Shown here in pieces: positions 34,175 to 43,100 of a DNA stretch of 64,000 bases. Under the pieces are notes generated by a model. It made no database searches and was not told the DNA's origin. It worked only from the letters and a program-made list of their open reading frames with translations. Within the stretch, counting starts at the first letter, position 1; each line of letters opens with the position of its first letter. The translations under genes and the position numbers were made by a program. The DNA comes from Actinokineospora xionganensis (GTDB lineage Bacteria > Actinomycetota > Actinomycetes > Mycobacteriales > Pseudonocardiaceae), in the NCBI RefSeq assembly GCF_014323725.1, contig NZ_JABVED010000001.1, positions 230,505 to 294,504 on the forward strand, read 5' to 3'.

Positions 34175-34554
34175 GCGTGAGTTCCTTCGACTTTGTCGTC
34201 AACGTCCACCGAGCGCATGGTTAGCAAGGGCAGCAGCGTACGGCGTACCGAGTCGTCAGAGGAGGATCTGGCCTGGTGATATTCGTCGCTACTGGCCAGT
34301 AGGTAGGCCGAGGGTGGTCGAACGGCGTGAAGTCGAGGCGTCCGGTTGAACTCTTGGCGAACGTGTCGCGTCGGCTCGCCGTCGACGGGACCGTCGTCGA
34401 CCGGAGAAGCCCGGTCTCGGGCTGAACATGGTTGGGACACAAGGGAATCACGAAGCCTGGACAAGTTGATCAGAACCTCGGGTGTGCCCCTATCATGGCG
34501 CGGTCTGCGCGCCCCCTCGAACTCGCCGCTCCCGGAAAAGGGGAAACCACAACC
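34175..34554. other. 380-bp divergent intergenic region with palindrome and promoter-like site
   Basis: No gene is recognisable between pntA and the Asp23-family gene. It holds a perfect 14-bp palindrome CTACTGGCCAGTAG (34289-34302), a possible operator. On the plus strand it holds TTGATC (34466-34471) and TATCAT (34491-34496) with a rather long 19-bp spacer, a weak promoter candidate for the gene at 34555. Confidence 0.45.
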
Positions 34555-35376
34555 ATGTCCGACGTCATCAACAGCATTTTCGGCCGCCCCAAGTACGACG
34601 CTCCCAGGACCGGCGACCACGCCGGCGCCTCGACCTCCGGCCGGTCCGCCATCGACCCCGGTTATGTGGCCGTCACCGACGAAACCGTTGACACCACAGC
34701 GATCGAGGGCGAGTTGACCGACTCCCCGGTCGAGACCGACTCGGCCCAGACCGACGTCGAGTCCGCGGACACCGAGGCCGCCGAAGGCGACGAGGCCGTG
34801 GCCGACACGGACGCCGACGAAGACGGGCAAGGCGTCGCTACGGACGGTGACGACGACGGTGACGACGACGGTGACGGTGACGACGACGACCGGGCCGCCG
34901 ACGACGATGGTGACGCTGACCTGGCTGAATACGACCTGGCTGACGACGACGTGGCTGAGCGGGACGAAGTCGAGCCCATCGCCGTCGAGTCCGATGACGC
35001 GCCGGTGGCGGCCGCCACCGTGGCCGAGGAGGACCACAGCGACGTAGTCGAGCCGGTCACGGCCGAGGCGCGGCCCGCGGCGGGCGCGCGCGGCAGCACC
35101 ACGGTGGGCGACGGGGTGGTCACCAAGATCGTGAACTTGGTGGCCCGCAAAGCCGAAGGTGTGCACGACCTTGGCGATGAGGGCATCTCGGTCGAGGTCG
35201 ACGGCGACGTCGCCACGATCAAGGTGACGCTGGTGGTCGAGTTCGGCCACGCGGTCAATCCGGTGGCCGAGCAGGTCCGGGTCAACGTGGTCGAGGCCGT
35301 CGAGCAGTTCCTCGGCCTTGACGTCGCGGTCGTGGATGTCCACGTCACCGACATCCACATCCCGGACGCGGGCTGA
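34555..35376 (+). CDS. Asp-rich protein with C-terminal Asp23/Gls24 domain
   Basis: 273 residues from ATG 34555. After a short head (MSDVINSIFGRPKYD) comes an extremely acidic, disordered region (about residues 45-165) with runs such as DGDDDGDDDGDGDDDDRAAD. Residues about 178-270 form an Asp23/Gls24 alkaline-shock/envelope-stress domain: GSTTVGDGVVTKIVNLVARK, EGISVEVDGDVATIKVTLVV, and a VAEQVRVNVVEAVEQFLGLD helix. Asp23 proteins associate with the inner membrane surface during cell-wall stress. The acidic arm is unusual and might bind cations or basic proteins. Followed by a strong terminator, so monocistronic. Confidence 0.85.
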   Translation: MSDVINSIFGRPKYDAPRTGDHAGASTSGRSAIDPGYVAVTDETVDTTAIEGELTDSPVETDSAQTDVESADTEAAEGDEAVADTDADEDGQGVATDGDDDGDDDGDGDDDDRAADDDGDADLAEYDLADDDVAERDEVEPIAVESDDAPVAAATVAEEDHSDVVEPVTAEARPAAGARGSTTVGDGVVTKIVNLVARKAEGVHDLGDEGISVEVDGDVATIKVTLVVEFGHAVNPVAEQVRVNVVEAVEQFLGLDVAVVDVHVTDIHIPDAG

Positions 35377-35390
35377 CCGACCTGGACGAG

Positions 35391-35425
35391 GCTCGGTCTT
35401 GGGTGTGCGGCGCCCAAGACCGAGC
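35391..35425 (+). terminator. Terminator of the Asp23-family gene
   Basis: GCTCGGTCTTGGG (35391-35403) and CCCAAGACCGAGC (35413-35425) form a perfect 13-bp stem with a 9-base loop, 14 bp after the stop codon. Confidence 0.8.
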
Positions 35426-35537
35426 ACGACCTTGATCGTCCACATGACATCGTCACTCGTGGCCGGTTCCGGCGTTGTACGCAGTGTCCCGACCTCCGTG
35501 CCGGGGCATGGCAGCCCTCGAACTGGAGGTACCACCT

Positions 35538-37076
35538 GTGTCGTTCGGAAACCGTCGGGGCCGCGCGCTGATCCGCGCCGCCTCCGTCGTCGCGCTCTCG
35601 GCCGGGCTCGCGCTCACCGCGACGACCCCGGCCCTCGCCCATGATCCCGAACACGGCGACAAGCCCGCGTCCGCGAAGGTCAAGCGGGAGCAGTACACCG
35701 CGGGTGTCTCGGTCCCGCTCGTCTCGACGCCGAATATCCGCCACGTCGCGAACTTTCCGGAAACAGCCGCGATCTCCGGGGTGTTCGCCAAGAGCGCACC
35801 CTACTTCTATGTGTCCTCTTTGGACTCGGTAAGCGTCTTCGACGTCTCCGACCCGTTGCGGCCCACGCTGACCGGCACGCTGCCGAACCTGCTGTTCGAG
35901 AACGAGGCGATGAACTACGGCGAGATCAGGCGTGGCGACCGCGTCGAGCGGTTCCTGCTGCTCGGCGTCGACCTCTACCAAGCGTCGCCAGGCGACATCT
36001 CGCACGTCAACGCCGGTGGCGGCGAAGTCGTCGTGGTGGACGTGACCGACCCGGCGAACCCGCGGATCCGCTCCCGCGTGGCCGCGCCGACCAGCACCCA
36101 CACCGTCGCGTGCGTGCGCGAGACCGACTGCCGCTACGCCTACACCGCGGGCGACACGGGGGAGGCGTCGATCATCGACCTGGCCGACCTCGACGCGCCC
36201 ACGCTCGCCGTGGACCGGTTCCCCAGTCCCGCCGCGGGCCCGAACCCGGTGTTCAGGTCCGGGTCCGGCCACAAGTGGAACTTCGACAACGCCGGGTACG
36301 GCGTCCACACCGGCAGCGGCGGCACGGCCATCTTCGACGTGCGCGACCCGGCGAAGCCCGCGCTGGTCACGACGACCGGCGCCGACGGCGTGGCGGCGGG
36401 CTGGAACGACTTCATCCACCACAACTCCGACCGCCCCAACGCCGACCGCTTCACCCCGGGAAGCGCGCCCAGCGTCGCGAACGGCAACGTCATCCTCGTG
36501 ACCGAGGAGGACTACGAGAACACCGACTGTGCCACCGCCGGGTCGTTCCAGACCTGGCACGTGGAGACGCTCGACGGCACGCCGAGCGCGATCAAGAAGC
36601 TCGACAAGATCAACCCGGTCGACCTCGGCGAGGGGGTGGCGACTCCGAACATGGCGTTCTGCTCGGCGCACTGGTTCGACTATCACTCCAGCGGCATCGT
36701 GGCGGCGGGCTTCTACGAGGCGGGCCTGCGGCTGCTCGACGTGCGGGACCCGCTTGACATCAAGGAGTACGGCTACTTCGCCTCTGGCCTGTCCGAGGTG
36801 TGGGACGCGTACTGGGTGCCGGAGCGGACCAAGAGCGGTGTGGCCACCGGCAAGAAGACCAACATCGTCTACACCGCCGACCTGGTCCGCGGCCTGGACG
36901 TGTTCACCGTCGCCCTGCCCGGCGCCGCGCCCGCGCCGGGTCCGCTGCCGGTGGTCACCGCGGCCATGTCGACGCCGGTGAACGCGACCTTCCCCGGCGG
37001 GCAGCTCGCGGCGGTGCTCGGGCTGGTCACGCTGATCGCGGGTGGCCTGCTGCACCGGCGCCGCCGGACCGCCTGA
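35538..37076 (+). CDS. Secreted, membrane-anchored LVIVD-repeat beta-propeller protein
   Basis: 512 residues from GTG 35538, with GGAGGT seven bases upstream. Sec signal peptide ending TPALAHD near residue 36. The body contains repeated blocks of the form YVSSLDSVSVFDVSDPLRPT, GGEVVVVDVTDPANPRIRSR, GGTAIFDVRDPAKPALVTTT and GLRLLDVRDPLDIKEYGYF, the LVIVD repeat of surface beta-propellers. The C-terminus has one membrane segment (LAAVLGLVTLIAGGLL) and an Arg cluster HRRRRTA but no LPXTG. Cell-surface protein; ligand unknown. Confidence 0.88.
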   Translation: MSFGNRRGRALIRAASVVALSAGLALTATTPALAHDPEHGDKPASAKVKREQYTAGVSVPLVSTPNIRHVANFPETAAISGVFAKSAPYFYVSSLDSVSVFDVSDPLRPTLTGTLPNLLFENEAMNYGEIRRGDRVERFLLLGVDLYQASPGDISHVNAGGGEVVVVDVTDPANPRIRSRVAAPTSTHTVACVRETDCRYAYTAGDTGEASIIDLADLDAPTLAVDRFPSPAAGPNPVFRSGSGHKWNFDNAGYGVHTGSGGTAIFDVRDPAKPALVTTTGADGVAAGWNDFIHHNSDRPNADRFTPGSAPSVANGNVILVTEEDYENTDCATAGSFQTWHVETLDGTPSAIKKLDKINPVDLGEGVATPNMAFCSAHWFDYHSSGIVAAGFYEAGLRLLDVRDPLDIKEYGYFASGLSEVWDAYWVPERTKSGVATGKKTNIVYTADLVRGLDVFTVALPGAAPAPGPLPVVTAAMSTPVNATFPGGQLAAVLGLVTLIAGGLLHRRRRTA

Positions 37077-37132
37077 TGTGACGGCGGCTGGGGAGCCGAA
37101 TGGCCTCCCGGCCGCCCTGGTCTGTTCTGAAC

Positions 37133-37173
37133 GAGCCGGGTGCGGCGGCGATGTCCGCCGCCGCACCCGGCTC
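37133..37173. terminator. Bidirectional terminator, 18-bp stem
   Basis: GAGCCGGGTGCGGCGGCG (37133-37150) and its exact complement at 37156-37173 form an 18-bp stem with the loop ATGTC, between convergent genes. Confidence 0.85.
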
Positions 37174-37188
37174 CAAAGATGCGCCTGG

Positions 37189-37470
37189 TCAGCGCCGGAG
37201 GCCGCGCCGCCGCCCGTACGCCTGCGAGATCAGGGCCACGCCCGCCATCGCGACGAGCACCTGCACCAGCAGTTCCATCCAGTCGACCCCCGAAGTGGTG
37301 GTCGGGATGCCGATAGCCCGGGCCAGGGCCGTGCCCAGCAGTGCCGCGATGATGCCGACGACGATCGTCAGCCAGATCGGGATGTTCTGCTTGCCCGGCA
37401 GAATCATCCGGGCGATGACGCCGATGACGAGACCGATGATGATCGCGGTGATGAATCCGGTGACGGTCAC
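37189..37470 (-). CDS. GlsB/YeaQ/YmgE-family small membrane protein
   Basis: 93 residues with three hydrophobic segments: VTGFITAIIIGLVIGVIARM, IWLTIVVGIIAALLGTALA and LLVQVLVAMAGVALISQAYG. The pattern GxxIGxxARxxxPGKQ is that of the transglycosylase-associated / GlsB stress-response family. Located in the cytoplasmic membrane; linked to general stress in relatives, mechanism unknown. GGAGG lies a few bases upstream of the ATG. Confidence 0.9.
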   Translation of the reverse strand: MTVTGFITAIIIGLVIGVIARMILPGKQNIPIWLTIVVGIIAALLGTALARAIGIPTTTSGVDWMELLVQVLVAMAGVALISQAYGRRRGLRR

Positions 37471-37638
37471 AGGTCCTCCAAGTTGGCTCTACGAGCCTTT
37501 CTGTACCCAGTTGTCGACCTTGTCAAACCGGGTCGGGGCTGGATCACCACGCTATCGTGACGGGTCGGCGGAGCCTGACCACGCGAGTCTTCGAAACGGT
37601 ATCGATGCGCACCCGGCCGCCGCTGTCCCAGGCGACGA

Positions 37639-38454
37639 TCAGGCGGTCGCGGTGACCAGCCAGCACGCCGCGGTGAACCGGACCTCCTCGCCATGCACGA
37701 ACGGGGCGAAGGCGGGACGGACGGCGCTCACCACCGCCTCGCGCGTCGACGCGTCCTCTGCGCTCAGTGCCATCCCCACCAAGCCCAGCCGGGTGAAGTA
37801 GCCGACGAGTTCGGACTCCGGGAACACGCACTCGGCGTCCACCGCCCGCAGAGCCGGGTCGCGCCAGCCCGCCTCAGCGAGGATGCGTTCGACCTTGCCG
37901 GGGTCGGCGAAGGCGAACTGCCCGGGTCCGTCCGGGTCGCGGGCGGGCAGGTCGGGAAGCAGCGGCGCCGCGGCGGTCTCGGCGACGGTCATGAAGGGGT
38001 TCTCCGTGATGTCCCGCCACACGATCAGCCGCAACGCGGCGTCGTCGGCCGCGGCCCGTCGGAGGTTGGCGAACGCCGCGGTCGGGTCGGCGAAGAACAT
38101 CACGCCGAAGCGCGACGCCACGGCGTCGAAGGTGCCCGGCTCGAACTCGTGCGACCCGGCGTCGGCGGTGAGGAACCGCGCGTCGACACCCGAGCGCTCG
38201 GCCCGTGCCCGGGCCGCGGCCACCATCGTCTCGGAGATGTCGACCCCGACGCACTCGGCCCCGCCGCGGGCGATCGCGACCGTCGTCCCACCGGTCCCGC
38301 AGCCGACGTCGAGCACACGCATGCCGGCGGCGACCTCCTTGGCCAGCAGGTCCTCCAGCGGTCGGAACAGGCCGTCCAGCAGCGCCTGCGCCTCGACCCA
38401 GGCGTTGCCCGCGGTGCCGTTCCACCGGTCGCGCTGTTCGTCTTCGAGCTTCAT
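37639..38454 (-). CDS. Class I SAM-dependent methyltransferase
   Basis: 271 residues from ATG 38454 (MKLEDEQRDRWNGTAGNAWV), with GGGGAG upstream. Rossmann methyltransferase motif I VLDVGCGTGGTTVAIA near residues 48-62, an acidic residue ending strand 2 (CVGVDIS), motif II/III FDAVASRFGVMFFAD near 115, and NPFMTVAETAAAPLLP in the substrate region. UbiE/arsenite-methyltransferase-like small-molecule type. Divergent from a MerR regulator across 75 bp with a palindrome, so it is probably controlled by that regulator. Substrate unknown. Confidence 0.88.
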   Translation of the reverse strand: MKLEDEQRDRWNGTAGNAWVEAQALLDGLFRPLEDLLAKEVAAGMRVLDVGCGTGGTTVAIARGGAECVGVDISETMVAAARARAERSGVDARFLTADAGSHEFEPGTFDAVASRFGVMFFADPTAAFANLRRAAADDAALRLIVWRDITENPFMTVAETAAAPLLPDLPARDPDGPGQFAFADPGKVERILAEAGWRDPALRAVDAECVFPESELVGYFTRLGLVGMALSAEDASTREAVVSAVRPAFAPFVHGEEVRFTAACWLVTATA

Positions 38455-38512
38455 GTGCCCATTCTCCCCTTGATCGTCATCACCGGTCGGCGCTAGCGTC
38501 CTACTTGAAGCC

Positions 38513-38523
38513 GACTTAAAGTC
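38513..38523. promoter_or_regulatory. MerR operator palindrome
   Basis: GACTT-A-AAGTC, extended by an outer CTTGA/TCAAG pairing (from about 38504 to 38526), lies seven bases before the MerR start and in the methyltransferase promoter region. MerR proteins bind such sites between -35 and -10. Confidence 0.55.
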
Positions 38524-38529
38524 AAGATC

Positions 38530-38961
38530 ATGCTCGATATCGGTGAGGTGGTGCGGCGCACCGGCGTCCCGGCCTCCACTCTGCGCTATTACGAGGAGAA
38601 GGGCCTGCTCGCCGCGAGCGGCCGACATGGTCTGCGCCGCCAGTACGACGATGGCGTGGTCGGCAGGCTCGCCCTGATCGCGATGGGCCGCGCGGCGGGC
38701 TTCTCCCTCGACGAGATCGCGGGCATGTTCGCCTCCGACGGCACACCCCGCATCGACCGCGGGCTGCTCACCACCAAGGCCGACGAACTCGACGCGACCA
38801 TCACCAGCCTCACCGCCCTACGCGACTCCCTTCGCCACGCCGCCGCCTGCCCCGCGCCCAGCCACCTGGCCTGCCCCACCTTCCGCCGCCTCCTGGCCAA
38901 GGTCACTTGGAACCAGCAGCCAACCGGGAAACCACGTCGATCGGCACCTGTCCGGATGTGA
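38530..38961 (+). CDS. MerR-family transcriptional regulator
   Basis: 143 residues. MerR winged-helix domain: LDIGEVVRRTGVPASTLRYY, EEKGLLAASGRHGLRRQYDD, MGRAAGFSLDEIAGMF, followed by a dimerisation helix (residues about 75-105). The tail is short and Cys-poor (two Cys: AACPAP, LACPTF), so a metal sensor is possible but not evident. Divergent from the methyltransferase gene and probably its regulator. The ATG follows the operator closely, leaving little 5' leader, so the transcript may be nearly leaderless. Confidence 0.9.
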   Translation: MLDIGEVVRRTGVPASTLRYYEEKGLLAASGRHGLRRQYDDGVVGRLALIAMGRAAGFSLDEIAGMFASDGTPRIDRGLLTTKADELDATITSLTALRDSLRHAAACPAPSHLACPTFRRLLAKVTWNQQPTGKPRRSAPVRM

Positions 38962-39087
38962 CAAAAGTGTCCGGGATGTGGCGGGAATTCGGCACGTAAC
39001 CCAGGTTCGACGATCCAGCACAGTGTGTCCGTGTGCTCACCGTAAGCGACCTATGATGTTGATCAAGTCGCACCTTGGGGGGTACGC

Positions 39088-41856
39088 GTGATCGATGCGC
39101 GCCGCGAAGCGGTGATCATTCGTGATGGGGCAACGTTCAAAGACAAGACCGCGGAGATCTCGCGGTACGAGGTCCAGGCCGGGAGCGGGACGGTCCAAAT
39201 CGTCTTCAAGCCGGGCTCGAAGCCCTACCCGTACGGCCCGCAGCGGGTGCGGATTCTCCGTGCGACCGCACCGGTCCGGCTCGATGCGGGCGCCAGGGTC
39301 GAGGTCGCCGGGGCGGTGTGGGAAAGCGCGACCGAGATCGTGACCTTCGTCGGTCCTCCGGGCGAGGGCGCGTGGTCGCGGATCTTCTACCGACGGGCCG
39401 GAGGCGAGGCGTACCGCACCTACCCCGCCGCCCAGGTCCGGGTGCTCGCCTCGGCGACCCAGGGGCGGGCGGCCGCGGAGGTGCTGCGCTACTTTCGGGC
39501 CATCGTGGCCAGGCTTCCCGCGGACGACCCCTTGAAGTTGGCGTACGACAAGCTCGGCTTCGTCCATCCGGACAGCGCCTTGGGCGCGTTCCTGGCGGGC
39601 GCGCCGATCGAACAGCGAGACCGGTCCGCGCCGCCGATCTTCCCGTTCCGCTGCAACCTCAGCCAACGGGCGGCGGTGGAGAACGGCCTCACCCGCTCTG
39701 TCTCGGTGATCGAGGGCCCACCGGGCACGGGCAAGACCGAGACCATCCTGAACCTGATCGCCAACATCATCGCCGGTGAAGGCAAAACCGTGGGCGTGGT
39801 GTCGTTCAGCAACACCGCCGTGGACAACGTCCGGGACAAGCTCGACGAGCTGGGGTTCGGGCACGTGATCGCCAATCTCGGCCGGAAGGAAAAGTGCGAG
39901 GAGTTCTTCGCCGGGCAGGCGGTCCGCAACGCCCGGGTCGGCGCGGTGGTGAAGTCCGCCCCGCCCATGCCTGACCTGGACCTGCTGGCACGCCTGGACC
40001 AGCGGCTGACCCAGTTGCAGCACGCCGAGCGCGCCCGCGCCGAACTGCGCCAGGAACTCGACGCCCACCGACTCGAACTGCGGCACTTCGAGCGGCACCT
40101 GCCCCAGGAGCACCTGCCCGACCTGACCGGACTTCCACTCCTGCGGCGCTCCGCCGAGCGGATTGTCGAGTACCTGGCCGAGAGCGAGGTGGAACACGGG
40201 GGCGTCCGCCCTGGCCTGCTGGGGCGGGTCCGCAAGTACTTCAAATACGGGTCGCTGCGCGGGCTCGACGCCGGTGACACCAATGTGGTGCTCCGTCTGC
40301 AACGGGCGTACTACGACAAGAAGATCGCCGAGCTGGAGGACCAGTTGCGGCGAACCGAGGACGAGTTGCGTCGGGCCGACTTCGACCGGTTGGCGGCGGA
40401 ACACCAAGGGCTGGCAGTCCAGGTGCTGAGCGCCCACCTCGGCACTCGGTATAGGGGCTCGCGAACGCTGTATCAGCAGGACACGTACCGAAGGGGCGAC
40501 ACGTTCGCGAAGTTCCTGCGGGACTACCCGGTGGTGCTGAGCACCTGTCACTCGCTGCGGAACGGGATCCCCGAAGGGCATCTGCTCGACTACCTCATCA
40601 TCGACGAGGCGTCACAGGTCAACCTGCCGGTCGCCGCGCTGGCGATGTCCATGTGCCGCAACCTCATCGTGGTCGGCGACCAAAAGCAGCTCCCGCCGAT
40701 CCCATTCGACGAGTCGGCCGACCTCGCCCCGCCCGCGCCCGCCTACGACTGCCGAAAGTACAGCATCCTCTCGTCGTTGGGGGAAGGGCACGGCGAAGGA
40801 CTCCCGCGTGCGCTGCTGCGCGAGCACTACCGGTGCGACCCCGCCATCATCGGCTTCTGCAACAAGAAGTTCTACGACGGCGACCTGATCCCGTACACCA
40901 CGCCAGGCGTACAGCGGCCGATGATCGTCGTGCGCACAGTCGAGGGCAACCACATGCGAAGGCACACCGGCGGCGGCCGGTCCAACCAGCGTGAAGTGGA
41001 CGTCATCGCCCTGGAGGTGGTCCGGGAGCACTGCCTGGGTGCCGCCGACGCGGACATCAGCGTGATCACGCCCTACCGGATCCAGGCCGACAAGGTGGGC
41101 ATCGCGATCGACGGCGTCGACGCCGACACTGTCCACAAGTACCAGGGCAGGCAGAAGAAAGTCGTGGTGCTGAGCACGGTTCTGGACGAGACCTGGCCCG
41201 GACAAACCGGTCTGCGCTTCGTCGACGACCCGCAGATGGTCAATGTGGCGGTATCCCGGGCGGTCCGGAGATTCGTCCTGGTGACCAACCACGACCTGCT
41301 GCCGCGAAGCCGCCACATCCGAGACCTGGTCGGCTATATCAGCTACCACGATCCCGACCACGAGGTTGTGACCAGCACCGTGATCTCGGTGTTCGACCTG
41401 CTCTACAGCGCCTTCTCGGCCCGGCTGCGCCCATTGGCGGCCCGCCTGAGGAACAAGCTGAAGTACCCATCGGAGGACATCATCTATACCGTCTTGCAGG
41501 ACATTCTTGCCGAGCAGCGGTACGCGCACCTGGCAGTGTGTTCGCATGTCCTGCTGAAGAACCTGCTTGCTGACACGAACAGGCTGACGCAGGCACAGGC
41601 GGCCTTCGTGGGCAACCGGGCCTCGATCGATTTCGTCGTCTACAACAGGATCACCAACCTGCCCCTGCTGGCCGTCGAGGTGGACGGGTTCGCTTTCCAC
41701 GAGAACAACCCGGCCCAACTCGCGCGAGACGCATTGAAGGACGAGATCCTCCGCACCTACCAGCTTCCGCTGCTGCGTCTGCCCACCACCGGAAGCGACG
41801 AGGAACGCCGGATCCGCCAAGCATTGGACGCCGCCGACGTTCGCCCGGCCCAGTGA
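39088..41856 (+). CDS. SF1 (UPF1/DNA2-like) helicase fused to a DUF2726 nuclease-like domain
   Basis: 922 residues from GTG 39088, behind GGGGGG. A beta-rich N-terminal domain (1-180) is followed by Q-motif CNLSQRAAVENG, Walker A EGPPGTGKT (209-217), motif II IIDEASQ (about 505), motif III VVGDQKQLPP, motif V TVHKYQGRQKKVVV and motif VI VNVAVSRAVRR. A coiled-coil insertion (about 300-340 and 410-445) splits the first RecA domain. The C-terminal 130 residues contain ASIDFVVYNRITNLPLLAVE then VDGFAFHEN, the D-ExD pattern of PD-(D/E)XK nucleases in DUF2726. Likely DNA- or RNA-directed helicase-nuclease, the architecture of phage-defence or repair effectors. Role inferred. Confidence 0.87.
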   Translation: MIDARREAVIIRDGATFKDKTAEISRYEVQAGSGTVQIVFKPGSKPYPYGPQRVRILRATAPVRLDAGARVEVAGAVWESATEIVTFVGPPGEGAWSRIFYRRAGGEAYRTYPAAQVRVLASATQGRAAAEVLRYFRAIVARLPADDPLKLAYDKLGFVHPDSALGAFLAGAPIEQRDRSAPPIFPFRCNLSQRAAVENGLTRSVSVIEGPPGTGKTETILNLIANIIAGEGKTVGVVSFSNTAVDNVRDKLDELGFGHVIANLGRKEKCEEFFAGQAVRNARVGAVVKSAPPMPDLDLLARLDQRLTQLQHAERARAELRQELDAHRLELRHFERHLPQEHLPDLTGLPLLRRSAERIVEYLAESEVEHGGVRPGLLGRVRKYFKYGSLRGLDAGDTNVVLRLQRAYYDKKIAELEDQLRRTEDELRRADFDRLAAEHQGLAVQVLSAHLGTRYRGSRTLYQQDTYRRGDTFAKFLRDYPVVLSTCHSLRNGIPEGHLLDYLIIDEASQVNLPVAALAMSMCRNLIVVGDQKQLPPIPFDESADLAPPAPAYDCRKYSILSSLGEGHGEGLPRALLREHYRCDPAIIGFCNKKFYDGDLIPYTTPGVQRPMIVVRTVEGNHMRRHTGGGRSNQREVDVIALEVVREHCLGAADADISVITPYRIQADKVGIAIDGVDADTVHKYQGRQKKVVVLSTVLDETWPGQTGLRFVDDPQMVNVAVSRAVRRFVLVTNHDLLPRSRHIRDLVGYISYHDPDHEVVTSTVISVFDLLYSAFSARLRPLAARLRNKLKYPSEDIIYTVLQDILAEQRYAHLAVCSHVLLKNLLADTNRLTQAQAAFVGNRASIDFVVYNRITNLPLLAVEVDGFAFHENNPAQLARDALKDEILRTYQLPLLRLPTTGSDEERRIRQALDAADVRPAQ

Positions 41857-42002
41857 GGATTCACGACCGCCGCTCGGTGACGCCTCCGCGCCCACGCGCC
41901 GGTCAGGCCCAGGGGAGCGTCCACCCGGGCAACCACCGTTACGTCGGGCAGGCGGCAGGCGATGATCAACGGTCGGGACAGCTACTCGGTTGGAGGACCG
42001 CG

Positions 42003-43049
42003 ATGGTGGGCGTTGTGATCGGGCACGGGTCGTTCGGTGGGCCGGAGACAGTCGTGGTGCCCGCGGGGCTGACGCTGCACTTCTTCGCCGACGAGGGGAC
42101 CTCGATGGTGATGGTCAACCTCCTTGAACTGCTCGGCCAGGACAACCCCAGAATCCCCATGCACGTCGCGAAGCCGGGCCTGGCGGTGCCCAACTACCAG
42201 TACGAACCCTTCAAGGACCACGAGCTGCGGGCGATCACCGCGCTCAACAAGTACCCCGCGCCGCAGATCGTGGTCGGAGCCAAGGAGACGCCTAACACCC
42301 TGATGCTGTGCGCGAACGTCAAGAGCTGCCCGAAGGACGGTCCGCACACCTGTGACGGCGTGCTCGGCCGCGCCGCCAAGGCGAAGTGGAACTACCTCAT
42401 GGTTCTGTCCTGCCGGTTCGACCGGCGGGCGAACCTGGACCCGACTCTGGATCTGATGGGCCCGCACGGCAGGCGGGACCGGTCGGTGCACCGGGGGCTG
42501 GTCGACTGGGTCCAGACGTTCGTCGGGTTGACCGCGGCGCGGCAGGACGCGATGTGGTCGGGGCTGGCGCCGAACGAGCGGCTCCGATTGATCGCCTCCG
42601 ACGACGAGGTGCGCGAGTGGGACGAGTGCCGGGCCGTCCGCGTCACGCTCGCCGCCGCCGGGGATCCCGCGAAAGCCGCCGCCACAGCGTCCGCCGTGGT
42701 CAAGATCCGACTGATGCGCGACTACCCGCGGCATCGCGCCGCCGTCCGCGCCGGACTTCACCCGGACCCGTCCGACGCACACGACATCGCGGCATTCCTG
42801 CCCCTGTCGTTTGACGACAAGGTCGACTGGTGGGAGAGCCTGTCGCCCGAGGAGATGGCCCGGTGGATGGTGAATCAGGACGTCACCCACTGGGCAGCCG
42901 GGTTCAACGCCTGCGACCTGTTCCGCTACGGCCTGCGCGGTGACCACCTCCTGGGAATGCTGCGCAAGCTCGAACCGGAGGCCCTGGCGGTGGCCAAGAC
43001 CGAGGTGGCGTTGACCAGCCACCTCGCCGCGAACGCCACGCAGATCTAG
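42003..43049 (+). CDS. GHG-motif protein, possible Stv-like domain
   Basis: 348 residues from ATG 42003, with GGAGG nine bases upstream. The N-terminal half begins MVGVVIGHGSFGGPETVVVP, followed by AGLTLHFFADEGTSM; this recalls proteins annotated as putative adhesin Stv domain, with the IxGHG and HFF/Y strand. Two Cys pairs (LMLCANVKSC, HTCDG) could bind metal. The C-terminal half is helical with a Trp-rich stretch (DWWESLSPEEMARWMVNQ). No signal peptide. It lies 146 bp behind the helicase gene on the same strand. Function unknown; the GHG start may mark a catalytic site. Assignment from memory only. Confidence 0.55.
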   Translation: MVGVVIGHGSFGGPETVVVPAGLTLHFFADEGTSMVMVNLLELLGQDNPRIPMHVAKPGLAVPNYQYEPFKDHELRAITALNKYPAPQIVVGAKETPNTLMLCANVKSCPKDGPHTCDGVLGRAAKAKWNYLMVLSCRFDRRANLDPTLDLMGPHGRRDRSVHRGLVDWVQTFVGLTAARQDAMWSGLAPNERLRLIASDDEVREWDECRAVRVTLAAAGDPAKAAATASAVVKIRLMRDYPRHRAAVRAGLHPDPSDAHDIAAFLPLSFDDKVDWWESLSPEEMARWMVNQDVTHWAAGFNACDLFRYGLRGDHLLGMLRKLEPEALAVAKTEVALTSHLAANATQI

Positions 43050-43100
43050 CGGCGCCTGCCCTCGACGCGGACCTGACCCGAGGCGGCCCCAGGGGACCGG

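Noticed and set aside
34662-37166. Minus-strand open frame of 834 codons across the Asp23 and LVIVD genes
   Set aside because: Spans two well-supported plus-strand genes and a terminator; contains Ser/Thr/Val repeats produced by the acidic-repeat codons read backwards.
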